This document shows positions 1 through 8,600 of a stretch of DNA of 24,922 nt, one piece after another (within the stretch, counting starts at the first letter, position 1; every line of letters starts with the position of its first letter). Below the pieces are notes generated by a model that did not search any database, was not told the origin of the DNA, and was given only the letters and a program-made list of their open reading frames with translations. This DNA is from Bacteroidales bacterium GP2 (GTDB taxonomy: Bacteria; Bacteroidota; Bacteroidia; Bacteroidales; Muribaculaceae). The stretch covers positions 18,808 to 43,729 of the forward strand of contig DAAJ01000076.1 in assembly GCA_001701115.1 (NCBI GenBank), read 5' to 3'. Made by a program: the position numbers and the translations under genes.

Positions 1-2237
1 GCCGGATCAATCTGTCGGTGACATAGGTTCAGATAGTAAGTAATTGAAGAGTTAAGGGAAAAAGGATATTTCGACATATTATAATATCCATTATACCTGA
101 ACATTGTGATTGAAGGTTGTGCCGCGAATTGCAATCCTCCGCCAAGCATTTTAAAGTTGAAGGAAGCACCTAATTTCGTACGGTTATAGTCCTGACTGGA
201 TGAGTAGGTTTTGAGCAAAGCCTTGCCGCCGTTATAACGCTCGAATACCGGAACATACAGACCGTATTCCCCGAAATACTGGCTGAACACGGAGAGTGAC
301 AACCGGTTATTTGCCACCCAATTATACTGCAAATTGAAAGTGACTTGACGCGAGAATGACAGTTCCGGATTTCCGGTCTTGTACATCAGTTCATTATCCT
401 GCAACACATTAGGCGATTTAACGCTCTCACCCGGATAGTTCGCTCCGTAATGGAAAAAAGCCTGCAACGAGTGGCGCGTAGATGGCGAGAAAGTGCCGGA
501 GATATTTATAAGCGGATAAATCTCGCTTACAGCCTCACCGTTTATGCTATTCCGCTCCCACTGCATTGCAATATTGGAATCAAAGCGCCAACGGCGGACA
601 TTGAAATTATATCCCGCACGGATTCCGGCATAACTGTCAGAAAAGTCATTATTATAAGGAGAAGTGCCAAAATATCTTACGCGATTATGATTTGTACCTC
701 CGTATGCATTCGCAAAAGCGCTATGTTTCTTAGTGAAACGCTTATACAACGCAGCCCCTCCACTGATATTGCTGTAATGCTCCTTTGATGTGTTATCTAT
801 ATCTGTGGCACCCAGGCGGGAAATAGAATACGAGTAAGCATAATCGGTGCTCCCGTAGTGAACATTCGGTGTAAGGCTTAACTGAAAATCATGGGGCAAT
901 ACAAAATAATATGCTCCTGACCATACAAAATGCCGGGTGGTGTACGGTTGCCGGTTTATATACCTGTAACTTTCTCCCATGCCTTGATTATAAGACAGAG
1001 TGCCCTGTGTGTCAGCAACCGGACTGCTGTCAAAATTAAATCCTACGGTATTGCCGACCTGCACATTGTCGCTATCATAAACCGCCCTTAAAGATACCGG
1101 GTATTGATTGTACTTGAAATGCGATTTTTCAAATTCCTCATTCCTTATAACAGTGTTGTCCGACCCGTTTTCACCAAGCAGCATGTATTTTCCTATCCTT
1201 GAAGTCCCCGCATGATGCAAATTGTAATTAGACGCACCCGCGTACAGGTCGTATATCATCTTTTTATATGAAAACTTTGAGTACAGCGAAGCACGGCTTG
1301 ACAAACCAATCAGAACATTTTCACTTGCCGAAAATTTTGTATATCCGCCGTACTCATATTTCTGCATTATGAAATTAATAACATGGTCATTGCCGGCATA
1401 GCGCGGGTCTGTAGGGAAATCAAGGTATTCCACCGTTCGTACATCCGCAACCCGCATACCCTGCAACTCCCGGGGCGATGCCGGCAGTCCATCTACATAC
1501 AACGCGACCGGTCCGCCGGACAATGTAGTTACGGATTCATCAACAAGATTAACAGTAATCTGAGGTATTGCGATATTCCTCAATAAATCGGTTGCGGTCT
1601 GGGAGGCGTTCTTCTGGCGAAAGGTGGGACGGTAAATGCTCTTGTCGGTTAAAAGCGAGGCATTGTCCCCTTCCACCGTCACTGTTTTCAGCTGAATAGG
1701 CAATTCCTCCATCATTATTGTACCTAACGCATCATCCGCGCAGTGCTTGAACAACGGCTTGTAACCGAGGCAACTGAATTTCGCCACCACTTTACGGTAA
1801 TCGCATGGAACTGAGAAATTTCCCATGGAGTCAGTGAATCCGTAAGTCAAAACTGTAGAATCTTTGGGCGCAAGCAGCAGGACGGTAGCAGATGCAACAG
1901 GCTCATTTGACGCACCGACTACATGACCTGTGTAAACATATTTGCCATGCTGCAAAGCCTCGATGTAAAAACAGCCGTCTTTCTCTACAACCGACACAGG
2001 ATTCAGCCCAACTATCTGCCGGATAGCACTGTAAATGTCATCGGCATCAACATGAGCGGAGGTACGATAGCTGTCCAGCTCCATGTAGATGAATGAAATA
2101 TTAACATCCGGATTGTCCTTGCTCAACTGCACAAGAGCTTCTGAAACCGGAGTGTGACTGAACCGAAAGGAATAATGCCTGGAATAAGCCGGAATGAAAC
2201 CAATTACAGCCAACAGGAAAATAAGCATGTGTTTCAT
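1..2237 (-). CDS. STN-domain TonB-dependent outer-membrane beta-barrel receptor (3' end cut by window)
   Basis: The reverse strand is open from the ATG at 2237 to the left edge, giving 745 codons with the C-terminus missing. I translated most of it by hand, including frame checks across 361-1200, and saw no stop. A signal peptide spans about residues 1-20. An STN domain follows (about 21-95, HYSFRFSHTPVSEALVQLSK onward), then a carboxypeptidase-regulatory-like domain (about 100-175), a plug-like region (about 190-290) and a long barrel rich in alternating aromatics. The phrase KTGNPEL in the barrel is typical of the OMP_b-brl_3 type. In the known FecA system the STN domain passes a ligand-bound signal to a FecR anti-sigma. 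Here the gene begins 1 nt after the stop of such an anti-sigma, so translation is probably coupled. The ligand is unknown and could be iron-siderophore, glycan or peptide. Full length is probably about 780-850 aa (inference). Confidence 0.85.
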   Translation of the reverse strand, partial: MKHMLIFLLAVIGFIPAYSRHYSFRFSHTPVSEALVQLSKDNPDVNISFIYMELDSYRTSAHVDADDIYSAIRQIVGLNPVSVVEKDGCFYIEALQHGKYVYTGHVVGASNEPVASATVLLLAPKDSTVLTYGFTDSMGNFSVPCDYRKVVAKFSCLGYKPLFKHCADDALGTIMMEELPIQLKTVTVEGDNASLLTDKSIYRPTFRQKNASQTATDLLRNIAIPQITVNLVDESVTTLSGGPVALYVDGLPASPRELQGMRVADVRTVEYLDFPTDPRYAGNDHVINFIMQKYEYGGYTKFSASENVLIGLSSRASLYSKFSYKKMIYDLYAGASNYNLHHAGTSRIGKYMLLGENGSDNTVIRNEEFEKSHFKYNQYPVSLRAVYDSDNVQVGNTVGFNFDSSPVADTQGTLSYNQGMGESYRYINRQPYTTRHFVWSGAYYFVLPHDFQLSLTPNVHYGSTDYAYSYSISRLGATDIDNTSKEHYSNISGGAALYKRFTKKHSAFANAYGGTNHNRVRYFGTSPYNNDFSDSYAGIRAGYNFNVRRWRFDSNIAMQWERNSINGEAVSEIYPLINISGTFSPSTRHSLQAFFHYGANYPGESVKSPNVLQDNELMYKTGNPELSFSRQVTFNLQYNWVANNRLSLSVFSQYFGEYGLYVPVFERYNGGKALLKTYSSSQDYNRTKLGASFNFKMLGGGLQFAAQPSITMFRYNGYYNMSKYPFSLNSSITYYLNLCHRQIDP

Positions 2238-2238
2238 A

Positions 2239-2874
2239 TCAGTTGACTGTTAGTTTTTTCCCTTCCAAAACAAGATTTATCTGCTCAAAAGTATTCAGCT
2301 GTGAAATAACCTCTTCCAACGAGAGGGATGGATTATACTTATAGTAAAGATGCAGCCCTGCAACATCTTTGTTTTTGAAAACCACTTCAATAGAATAGGT
2401 TCGCGCTATCGCCGCCATTATATCTTCAAGAGGCGTATCTTCAAACATTACAGGTTCAGCAACTTTCAGGATTGTATCCTGTACAACTGCAACCGTATCC
2501 CTCACGGGAGCCGCTGCAATTTGTGCCGGAGCGCCGCTATCCTCAAGCGCTGTGGTGCGGTTGCCTTTGACCGCCACCGTGACAACAACTCCCAAAGCAA
2601 CAGCAACAAGAGAGGTTGCCGCAAAAGCGATTATCGAGGCGGCACGGCTTCCGAACCATGCAAACCTTGCTGACCGGATTTTACGTTTCCGGGAAAATGC
2701 TTTCCATTCCGCATCAACATCCACTTTCTTTGCCGATTCAACCGCAGAATCGGTCACGCACAAAAGATTGTATATTTCTTTTGCCTCCGGATCAGACAAA
2801 ATTTGCTCCATTTGCTCCGCAGAATAGTTTTCGGGATGTGCGATAACATCAAGCACAAGATCGTATTTATCCAT
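2239..2874 (-). CDS. Compact FecR-like anti-sigma factor with DUF4974-type C-terminal domain
   Basis: This 211-aa protein sits in the inner membrane. Residues 1-75 are cytoplasmic and contain an Ala-Glu-Trp motif (about 55-57). One transmembrane helix spans about 79-103 (ASIIAFAATSLVAVALGVVV). A linker of about 40 residues rich in Ala and Val follows. The C-terminal domain (about 143-211, starting VMFEDTPLEDIMAAIARTYS) resembles the DUF4974 / STN-like domain that ends Bacteroidetes FecR proteins. Classical FecR proteins are about 300-350 aa and carry a central beta-rich FecR domain between the helix and this end, for which there is no room here. By family analogy it holds the sigma factor at 2867-3358 inactive until the receptor at 1-2237 signals. 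Its ATG lies inside the last codons of the sigma gene (8-nt overlap), and its stop is 1 nt from the receptor start. Confidence 0.82.
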   Translation of the reverse strand: MDKYDLVLDVIAHPENYSAEQMEQILSDPEAKEIYNLLCVTDSAVESAKKVDVDAEWKAFSRKRKIRSARFAWFGSRAASIIAFAATSLVAVALGVVVTVAVKGNRTTALEDSGAPAQIAAAPVRDTVAVVQDTILKVAEPVMFEDTPLEDIMAAIARTYSIEVVFKNKDVAGLHLYYKYNPSLSLEEVISQLNTFEQINLVLEGKKLTVN

Positions 2875-3358
2875 TTTGATTCAGTTTTTGACGAATTAAT
2901 ACCAATGCGTGGCGAAGATGACGGAAAACAGCAGTCTCACTGATGCCCATCTGCCTTGCAACCTCAGAAAATTGCAATCCTTGCACAAACCTCAGCTCTA
3001 TGACTCTCCGCGCCTTTTCAGACAGGTCCGTCCGGATGATTCCCCGGACAGAAGCCATAAGCTGCTCATCGTTGCCCTCCTCAGATTCATACATATCATT
3101 GTCAAGGAAATACAGGTGAGCAATCCGCTGGCGGGTCTCACAATCGCGAATATGGTTGATGCATCTGTTGCGCACCGCCCTCAGCAGGTATGCCGCTGAA
3201 ATGCCGGGTGAAACACAGTCCACATCCAGAATTGAGGCAAATACATCATGGACAATGTCGCGCGCAAGATCATTGTCGTGCAGCAATCCCAACGCCAACC
3301 GGAGGAGTTGCTCATAATGTGCCTTGAAAAGCTGTTCTATGTCATTTTTGGCTGCCAT
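2867..3358 (-). CDS. ECF-type RNA polymerase sigma factor
   Basis: This 163-aa protein has the two-domain layout of extracytoplasmic-function sigma factors. Region 2 is about residues 7-74 (FKAHYEQLLRLALGLLHDND, then DIVHDVFASIL, then YLLRAVRNRCINHIR). Region 4 is about 107-157 (LSEKARRVIELRFVQGLQFS, then EVARQMGISETAVFRHLRHA), with its helix-turn-helix at about 129-150. Length and motifs fit the Bacteroidetes group that pairs with FecR proteins. It is the first gene of a three-gene operon with an anti-sigma and an STN receptor, so the expected job is to switch on receptor expression, usually of its own operon, when ligand binds outside. The ATG at 3358 follows a good -7 element at 3425-3432. 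Confidence 0.92.
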   Translation of the reverse strand: MAAKNDIEQLFKAHYEQLLRLALGLLHDNDLARDIVHDVFASILDVDCVSPGISAAYLLRAVRNRCINHIRDCETRQRIAHLYFLDNDMYESEEGNDEQLMASVRGIIRTDLSEKARRVIELRFVQGLQFSEVARQMGISETAVFRHLRHALVLIRQKLNQNG

Positions 3359-3424
3359 GCACTATAAAGACACGCAAGTATGCGAAAACTAAACCCTGAG
3401 ATGAATTTTTTTCTATGTATCGTG

Positions 3425-3432
3425 CAAATTTA
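3425..3432 (-). promoter_or_regulatory. Bacteroidetes -7 element upstream of the sigma operon
   Basis: The minus strand reads TAAATTTG, a perfect match to TAnnTTTG, about 67 nt before the sigma-factor ATG. No convincing -33 TTTG sits 19-21 nt further upstream, where the susD terminator lies, so a sigma-specific or weak promoter remains possible. The rest of 3359-3424 is AT-rich leader with nothing else I recognise. Confidence 0.45.
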
Positions 3433-3445
3433 ACTTTTAACACGC

Positions 3446-3479
3446 AAAAAAAGCGTGCCAAAATGAATTTGACACGCTT
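3446..3479 (-). terminator. Intrinsic terminator of the susC-susD operon
   Basis: The minus-strand RNA folds AAGCGUG-U-CAAA / UUUG-G-CACGCUU: 12 pairs including one U.G wobble around a 5-nt loop, followed directly by seven U. The wobble is a C/A mismatch on the plus strand, so the hairpin is oriented to minus-strand transcription. It starts about 53 nt after the susD stop and separates the susCD operon from the sigma operon downstream. Confidence 0.88.
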
Positions 3480-3532
3480 CAAGATTCGAAAAAGGTTAAT
3501 GTTCTACCTAAACCTTTTACATTCCAGTTATA

Positions 3533-5644
3533 TTATTCTTCGCTGGTAGAGGGGAAGAGTGCATCATAGCCGGGGTTCTGAGTGAGCTCAGGATTCATGG
3601 TGATTTCGTAAGTGGGCACCATTGAGAGATAGTATGTATCCAACCATCCCTTACCTGACGCAAGCGGGCTGGGATATGTGTAAATCCATCCCTTGCCGGG
3701 GGTCTTACCCATAGTAGGCGCATAGCCATTAGCCTTAACTTCATTGTAGTCAACAAAGTCACCGGTGTATTTGCCAGTACCGTAGGGGAAGTCATTAGCA
3801 TCTGCCCATGCACCGCATGCCTGACGGTTGACATAGTAAGGCGCTTTGTGCCAACGGCGGATGTCGTAGAAAGCGAATCCCTGACCGAAGAGCTCAATCA
3901 TGCGCTCGCGGCGGATTTCCCAGAGGACAGGGTCAACCTCATAGTTTGTAGCGGCATCATATCCACGGGTCCAAGGCGCAGTGCCTTTGTCGCGGTCCGG
4001 GTCAAAGCTTCCATCAATCTTAGCCACTTCCATGTGCGCCATATCAAGACGGTCACGGAGCTTGTTGATAGTAATGTCTGCAACACTCTGGTCAAACTTG
4101 CCTAACTCGAATGCAGCCTCAGCATAGTTGAGGAGCACTTCTTCAATAAGGAAGATCGGTTTGTCAGAAGTCTGGTAGTAGCCGTTAGAGCCAACTTCCC
4201 ACATAGTGAAGTTTTTCCAGAAATAGTATCCAGTCCAGCAACGCATATAGTTGTCTGTCTGAGAATACTGTGTGATATTGGGTGAAGAGTGAGACATATC
4301 ACCACCCCAGTTGTGACCGGGAAGACGCTTAACGCCCCATGAGGGATCGCCTTCACCGTTTACGCAGTGGATGTTCGGTCCGAGATAGTCAATAAAGCGA
4401 CGGAACTTGATGGAGTCTTCCTCTGATACGATGCGTACACCATTATTCATTTTCTCTCCGGGCTTGTAGAACCTCCATTTGAGGAATGTTGTAACATTGT
4501 CCGGATTAGCAGTCCTGACGATATTGCCCATAGCCGGGGGACAGAAGTTCACAATAAGCCTCGGGTCACGGTTGTTGAAGTAGTCATAAAGGTCCTTGCC
4601 TTCTCCACCTTCAAAACCAGAGTTGGGGTTATTGATAGGCAGACCGTTCTTCATAAGGAACATATCTACAGTGTGCTGGGGACCGTCACAACGATGAGAT
4701 TCCACGTGGATAAGGTCACTGAAGCGGTGCATGAGGTTTTCATTGTACTCCTTGTACATGATTACGCCGGGAACACCACGCAGGCTCTCTGAGGTAAGCA
4801 TTTCATCATAACCTGCACCGGGATACTTATTGTAACCGTTTCCTTTGAAAAGTGTAGGATACTTGTTCATGAGTTCCTGGGAGATTGTGAGGCACTTCTC
4901 AAGATACTGCTGCCAAGGCTCGTTGAGGTTATGGTACTTAGCCCATGTGCCTTCGCGAAGGAGGAACCTGCTGAGAGCAGCGCGGCAAGCATCAGCATTC
5001 AGCGGGTTTGAGCCGTCCTTGGATGTGTCACCGAGGTTTGCGATAGCATACTCAAGACGAGCAATGATGCTGTCTGCAACTTCCTTACGCGGTGTGCGGG
5101 GACCGTATGCTTCCTCAGACTCGTCGCTGAGCACATCGGTAATGTAAGGAATGTCACCAAACCTGTTTACCAATTCCATATACCAGAAGGAGTGGAAGAA
5201 GTAGCCCACAGAACGCCAGTGACGCTTTTCCGCATCTGTGAGATTACCATCATTGAGGTGCGAAAGCATTACATTGATACGGCGGATTTCTCCGAAGCTC
5301 CATGGAGAATAAGCATTAGCTGAAGTTATAGGACTGAAACTCTGCCATGCATACGGGTTCAGACCATTTTCGCGGTTAGTCATGAGTCCGGACCAGTAGT
5401 CACTATTCCACTGCCCTCCCCAATAATATGAGCCGCCGCTAAAGTTAGTCAAGATATAGGCATTAGTAAACAGACCGTAGCTGTTGTACATGTATGCCTG
5501 GAAATTTTCGTAGGTCTGGAAAGCATTCTGCTCGGTAAGACTTGTCTGGGGATATTTTTCCAGATAGTCATCGTTGCAGGAGGTCATCGAGAGTCCGACA
5601 GCCACCAGACAAGCTGCTGAAAGTGCTTTGTATATTGGTTTCAT
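3533..5644 (-). CDS. SusD/RagB-family nutrient-binding outer-membrane lipoprotein
   Basis: This 703-aa lipoprotein has a signal peptide ending in lipobox SMTSC (Cys23), followed by acidic Asn-Asp-Asp, which fits the Bacteroidetes surface-export signal. The early mature sequence YLEKYPQTSLTEQNAFQTYE, the helical N-terminal half and the late RRERMIELFGQGFAFYDIRR motif (encoded near 3860-3920) are characteristic of SusD/RagB. By family knowledge it forms the lid on the SusC channel and captures substrate at the cell surface. Typical members are about 480-620 aa, so this one is large; the extra length includes Trp/Tyr-rich stretches such as GGSYYWGGQWNSDYWSG near the N-terminus that could be binding loops (inference). 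The ATG is 23 nt after the susC stop, and a strong terminator follows. The substrate cannot be read from sequence. Confidence 0.95.
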   Translation of the reverse strand: MKPIYKALSAACLVAVGLSMTSCNDDYLEKYPQTSLTEQNAFQTYENFQAYMYNSYGLFTNAYILTNFSGGSYYWGGQWNSDYWSGLMTNRENGLNPYAWQSFSPITSANAYSPWSFGEIRRINVMLSHLNDGNLTDAEKRHWRSVGYFFHSFWYMELVNRFGDIPYITDVLSDESEEAYGPRTPRKEVADSIIARLEYAIANLGDTSKDGSNPLNADACRAALSRFLLREGTWAKYHNLNEPWQQYLEKCLTISQELMNKYPTLFKGNGYNKYPGAGYDEMLTSESLRGVPGVIMYKEYNENLMHRFSDLIHVESHRCDGPQHTVDMFLMKNGLPINNPNSGFEGGEGKDLYDYFNNRDPRLIVNFCPPAMGNIVRTANPDNVTTFLKWRFYKPGEKMNNGVRIVSEEDSIKFRRFIDYLGPNIHCVNGEGDPSWGVKRLPGHNWGGDMSHSSPNITQYSQTDNYMRCWTGYYFWKNFTMWEVGSNGYYQTSDKPIFLIEEVLLNYAEAAFELGKFDQSVADITINKLRDRLDMAHMEVAKIDGSFDPDRDKGTAPWTRGYDAATNYEVDPVLWEIRRERMIELFGQGFAFYDIRRWHKAPYYVNRQACGAWADANDFPYGTGKYTGDFVDYNEVKANGYAPTMGKTPGKGWIYTYPSPLASGKGWLDTYYLSMVPTYEITMNPELTQNPGYDALFPSTSEE

Positions 5645-5667
5645 TTTATTCCTTATCTGTGATTAAA

Positions 5668-8600
5668 TTAGAATGATATTGTAGCTCCGATAGACCAAGT
5701 GCGGTAGAAAGGATAGCCCCAAGCCAAGCTTTCCGGGTCGTAGCCTTTGGGAAGCGATGTGCAAGTGGCGAGGTTTTCCACGCTGAAATAGACACGGAAC
5801 TGGTTGACTGAAACCTTCTGTGTAAGAGCAGCCGGGAATGTATATCCGAGAGTTATGTTTTTAACACGGAGGTATGCAGCACTCTGAAGGTACTTGTCAG
5901 AAGTACGGGTGTTATAGCTCACATTGTTTTCTTGATTGTAAATGCGGAACAACTTAGCCTCAGGATTAGCCGCCACCATATAGTCGGGGCTCTGGGGGTC
6001 GTAGCTCTTAGCAGTCCAATAGTCGGTCTGGTTGTAATAAAGCGGCTGGAAAACACCATCAGCGCCAGCAGCAGCAAATGGGAACATCGATGCTCCGCCG
6101 AGCCAGTACTGACGCTTGCCGACACCCTGAAGAAGGATATCGAAGTCAATGCCTTTCCAGCTGACACCAGCAGAAGCACCGAACTGGTAGCGAGAGGTAG
6201 AGTTGCCAAGCACCTTGCGGTCGCCGGGTTCATCAAAAGTATTGGCACCTGTGGTGATGACTCCATCGCCATCAAGATCCTTAAACTTCATGTCACCGGG
6301 GCGAACCTGCACACCCTGAACGGATGTAACGCCCTCTTTCAGCTGCCATGTACCAGTCAAGGCTTTTTCGTGGTCAAAGTCATCTATAGAGTAGTAGCCG
6401 TCGCTAACATATCCCCAAATCTGGTTCAAATCACGACCTGCATACCAGTTGCTCAAGTTTCCGGTAGCATTGTTGTACTTGGTAACTTTAGACATGTGGT
6501 CATATATATTGGCGCTTACACGGTAGCTCCAGTTGCCGATGTGGTCCTGCCAACGGATAGATGCTTCCCAACCGTCAGTGCGCATATTAGCGATATTCTG
6601 CTGAGGCGCTGAAGCTCCAACTGTGCCGGGGATTTCCATACCTGCAGCGAGCATACCTTTAGTAAATCGCTTGTAATAGTCGAATGTACCTGTCAAGCGG
6701 TTGTTGAGTACGCTGAAATCGAAGCCGAAGTCAAGTGTCCTTACTGTTTCCCATGTATAGTTGGCACGAACAAGACCGGGCATGCTGATAACAGTGACTT
6801 TCTGACCGTCGTTGAGCCATACATTGCTTTCTCCAATACTCATGCCTGCGATGAAGCCGTAGGGTGAGATATTCTGGTTACCAATAGAGCCGTAAGAGAT
6901 ACGTGGCTTGAGTTCATTGAGCCAGTTGCGGGTGCCTTCCATGAATTTCTCCTGAGCGATACGCCATGCAGCAGAAACAGAGGGGAAGAAACCGTAACGG
7001 TTCTTTTTGGGGAATTTAGATGAGCCGTCGTAGCGCGCACTGAGGTTAATCAGGTAGCGGTCATCGAAGTTGTAGCTGATACGACCGAAACCGCCACGGA
7101 TTGTATATTCGGTGTATGTGTCTGACATCACCTTTTCACCTGTACCACCTTCAAAAGAGGGAACAGTGATTACAGCCTGCCCATATATACCGGCATTAAC
7201 CCTTGAAAAGTTGTAGCTTTCCTGGTTGAAACCGAGCATGAAAGCGAAGTTGTTCTTGCCGAGGTCAAACTTATAGTTTGTATATAGGTTGAGCGCATTA
7301 TACTTAGTGACAGAGCTCTGGATTGTATAATAGTCCTTTGTGGGGTCAACCGGAGCAGTTTTTTCAGCAAGCTGAACGTCAGCATAATGGAGGAGCCCGG
7401 TGTAGTTCTTGTACTGCCAGTTAGACTGGTCGTATGTGTACTCTCCGGTGATTGTCCAATCCTTTAACGGAGTGATTATGGTCTTTGTCTGTATACGAGG
7501 AGTTGAGTATGTTTCATTAGAGGTAGCGCCTACCATAAGTGAGTTGTAGGGCGAGTCAATAATCAAATCCTCCGTAGCATTAGTGAGGTATTCAGCCGGC
7601 ATAGTGCCTTTCACGGGATACCATGAGATAAGACGGGTTGCGTACGGGTCACGGATATTGGTTGAAAGGTTGGTGATACGACGGTTTGTATAGAACATGT
7701 TAAGTTCCTGTGTAAACCATTTGGTAATGTCTGCTGAGATATAAGAAGATATAGCCTTACGTACAAAGAGGTCTTTGTCAGTAACCAGAGGACCGTTGTT
7801 TCGGCTATAGTTTCCAGAGATACGGAAGCGGAGACGGTCTGTGCCACCTGACATAGAGATGTTGTGGTTTGTCATGGCACCTGTGCCAAGGATAGAACCC
7901 TGGATATCACTTTCACTGAGGTAATAGATTCTGCCATCGGTGTGCTTGTAGATACCGTTATCGGTAACACCTTCAAGCCCTCCGGCACGATATTGCCCGA
8001 GAAGTTCTTCCCAAGTGTCAAGGTTGCCGTTTCCAGCCCAGTACTGGTTGGAATAGTTTGCCTCGCGGTAAGCAGCGATATACTCAAGGAGTGATGCCTG
8101 CTCGGGACGGTTGATTGATTTCTCCCAAGCCTGTGAGAACCCGTAGGTGATATTAAAGCGTGCATCCTTGCTTGGCTTTTTTGTAGTGATGAGCACCACA
8201 CCACCTGCAGCACGCGCACCATAGATAGCAGCTGATGATGCATCCTTGAGGACGGTCACAGTTTCGATATCATCAGGGTTGAGCTGGTTGATACTTCCTT
8301 CAACGTTGTCAATAAGGATAAGGGGGCTACCGCCATTAAGAGAAAGATCACCACGGATATTGATGTTTTTGCTCTGCTGCTGGTTTGATCCACCTGAAAT
8401 CATAAGACCGGGCATAGCACCCTGGAGAGCAGCAGCGGCATTGATAACCGGACGGTCACCGAGAACTTCAGTCATTTTCACCTGGTCAACAGGACCGGTA
8501 AGGTCGACTTTCTTCTGTGTACCGAAACCTACGATGACAACTTCATCAAGAGTATCGTCAGTAGGCTGGAGAGTTACTGAGATAGGCTTTCCGTCCCAAA

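Noticed and set aside
450..788. Plus-strand open frames in the left 2.2 kb (also 1383-1586)
   Set aside because: They are shadows of the edge-truncated receptor gene on the minus strand, whose STN, regulatory-like, plug and barrel parts read without a stop.
5932..6612. 226-codon plus-strand open frame
   Set aside because: It is antisense inside susC, whose protein is unmistakable on the other strand. It has no promoter, family motif or plausible composition.
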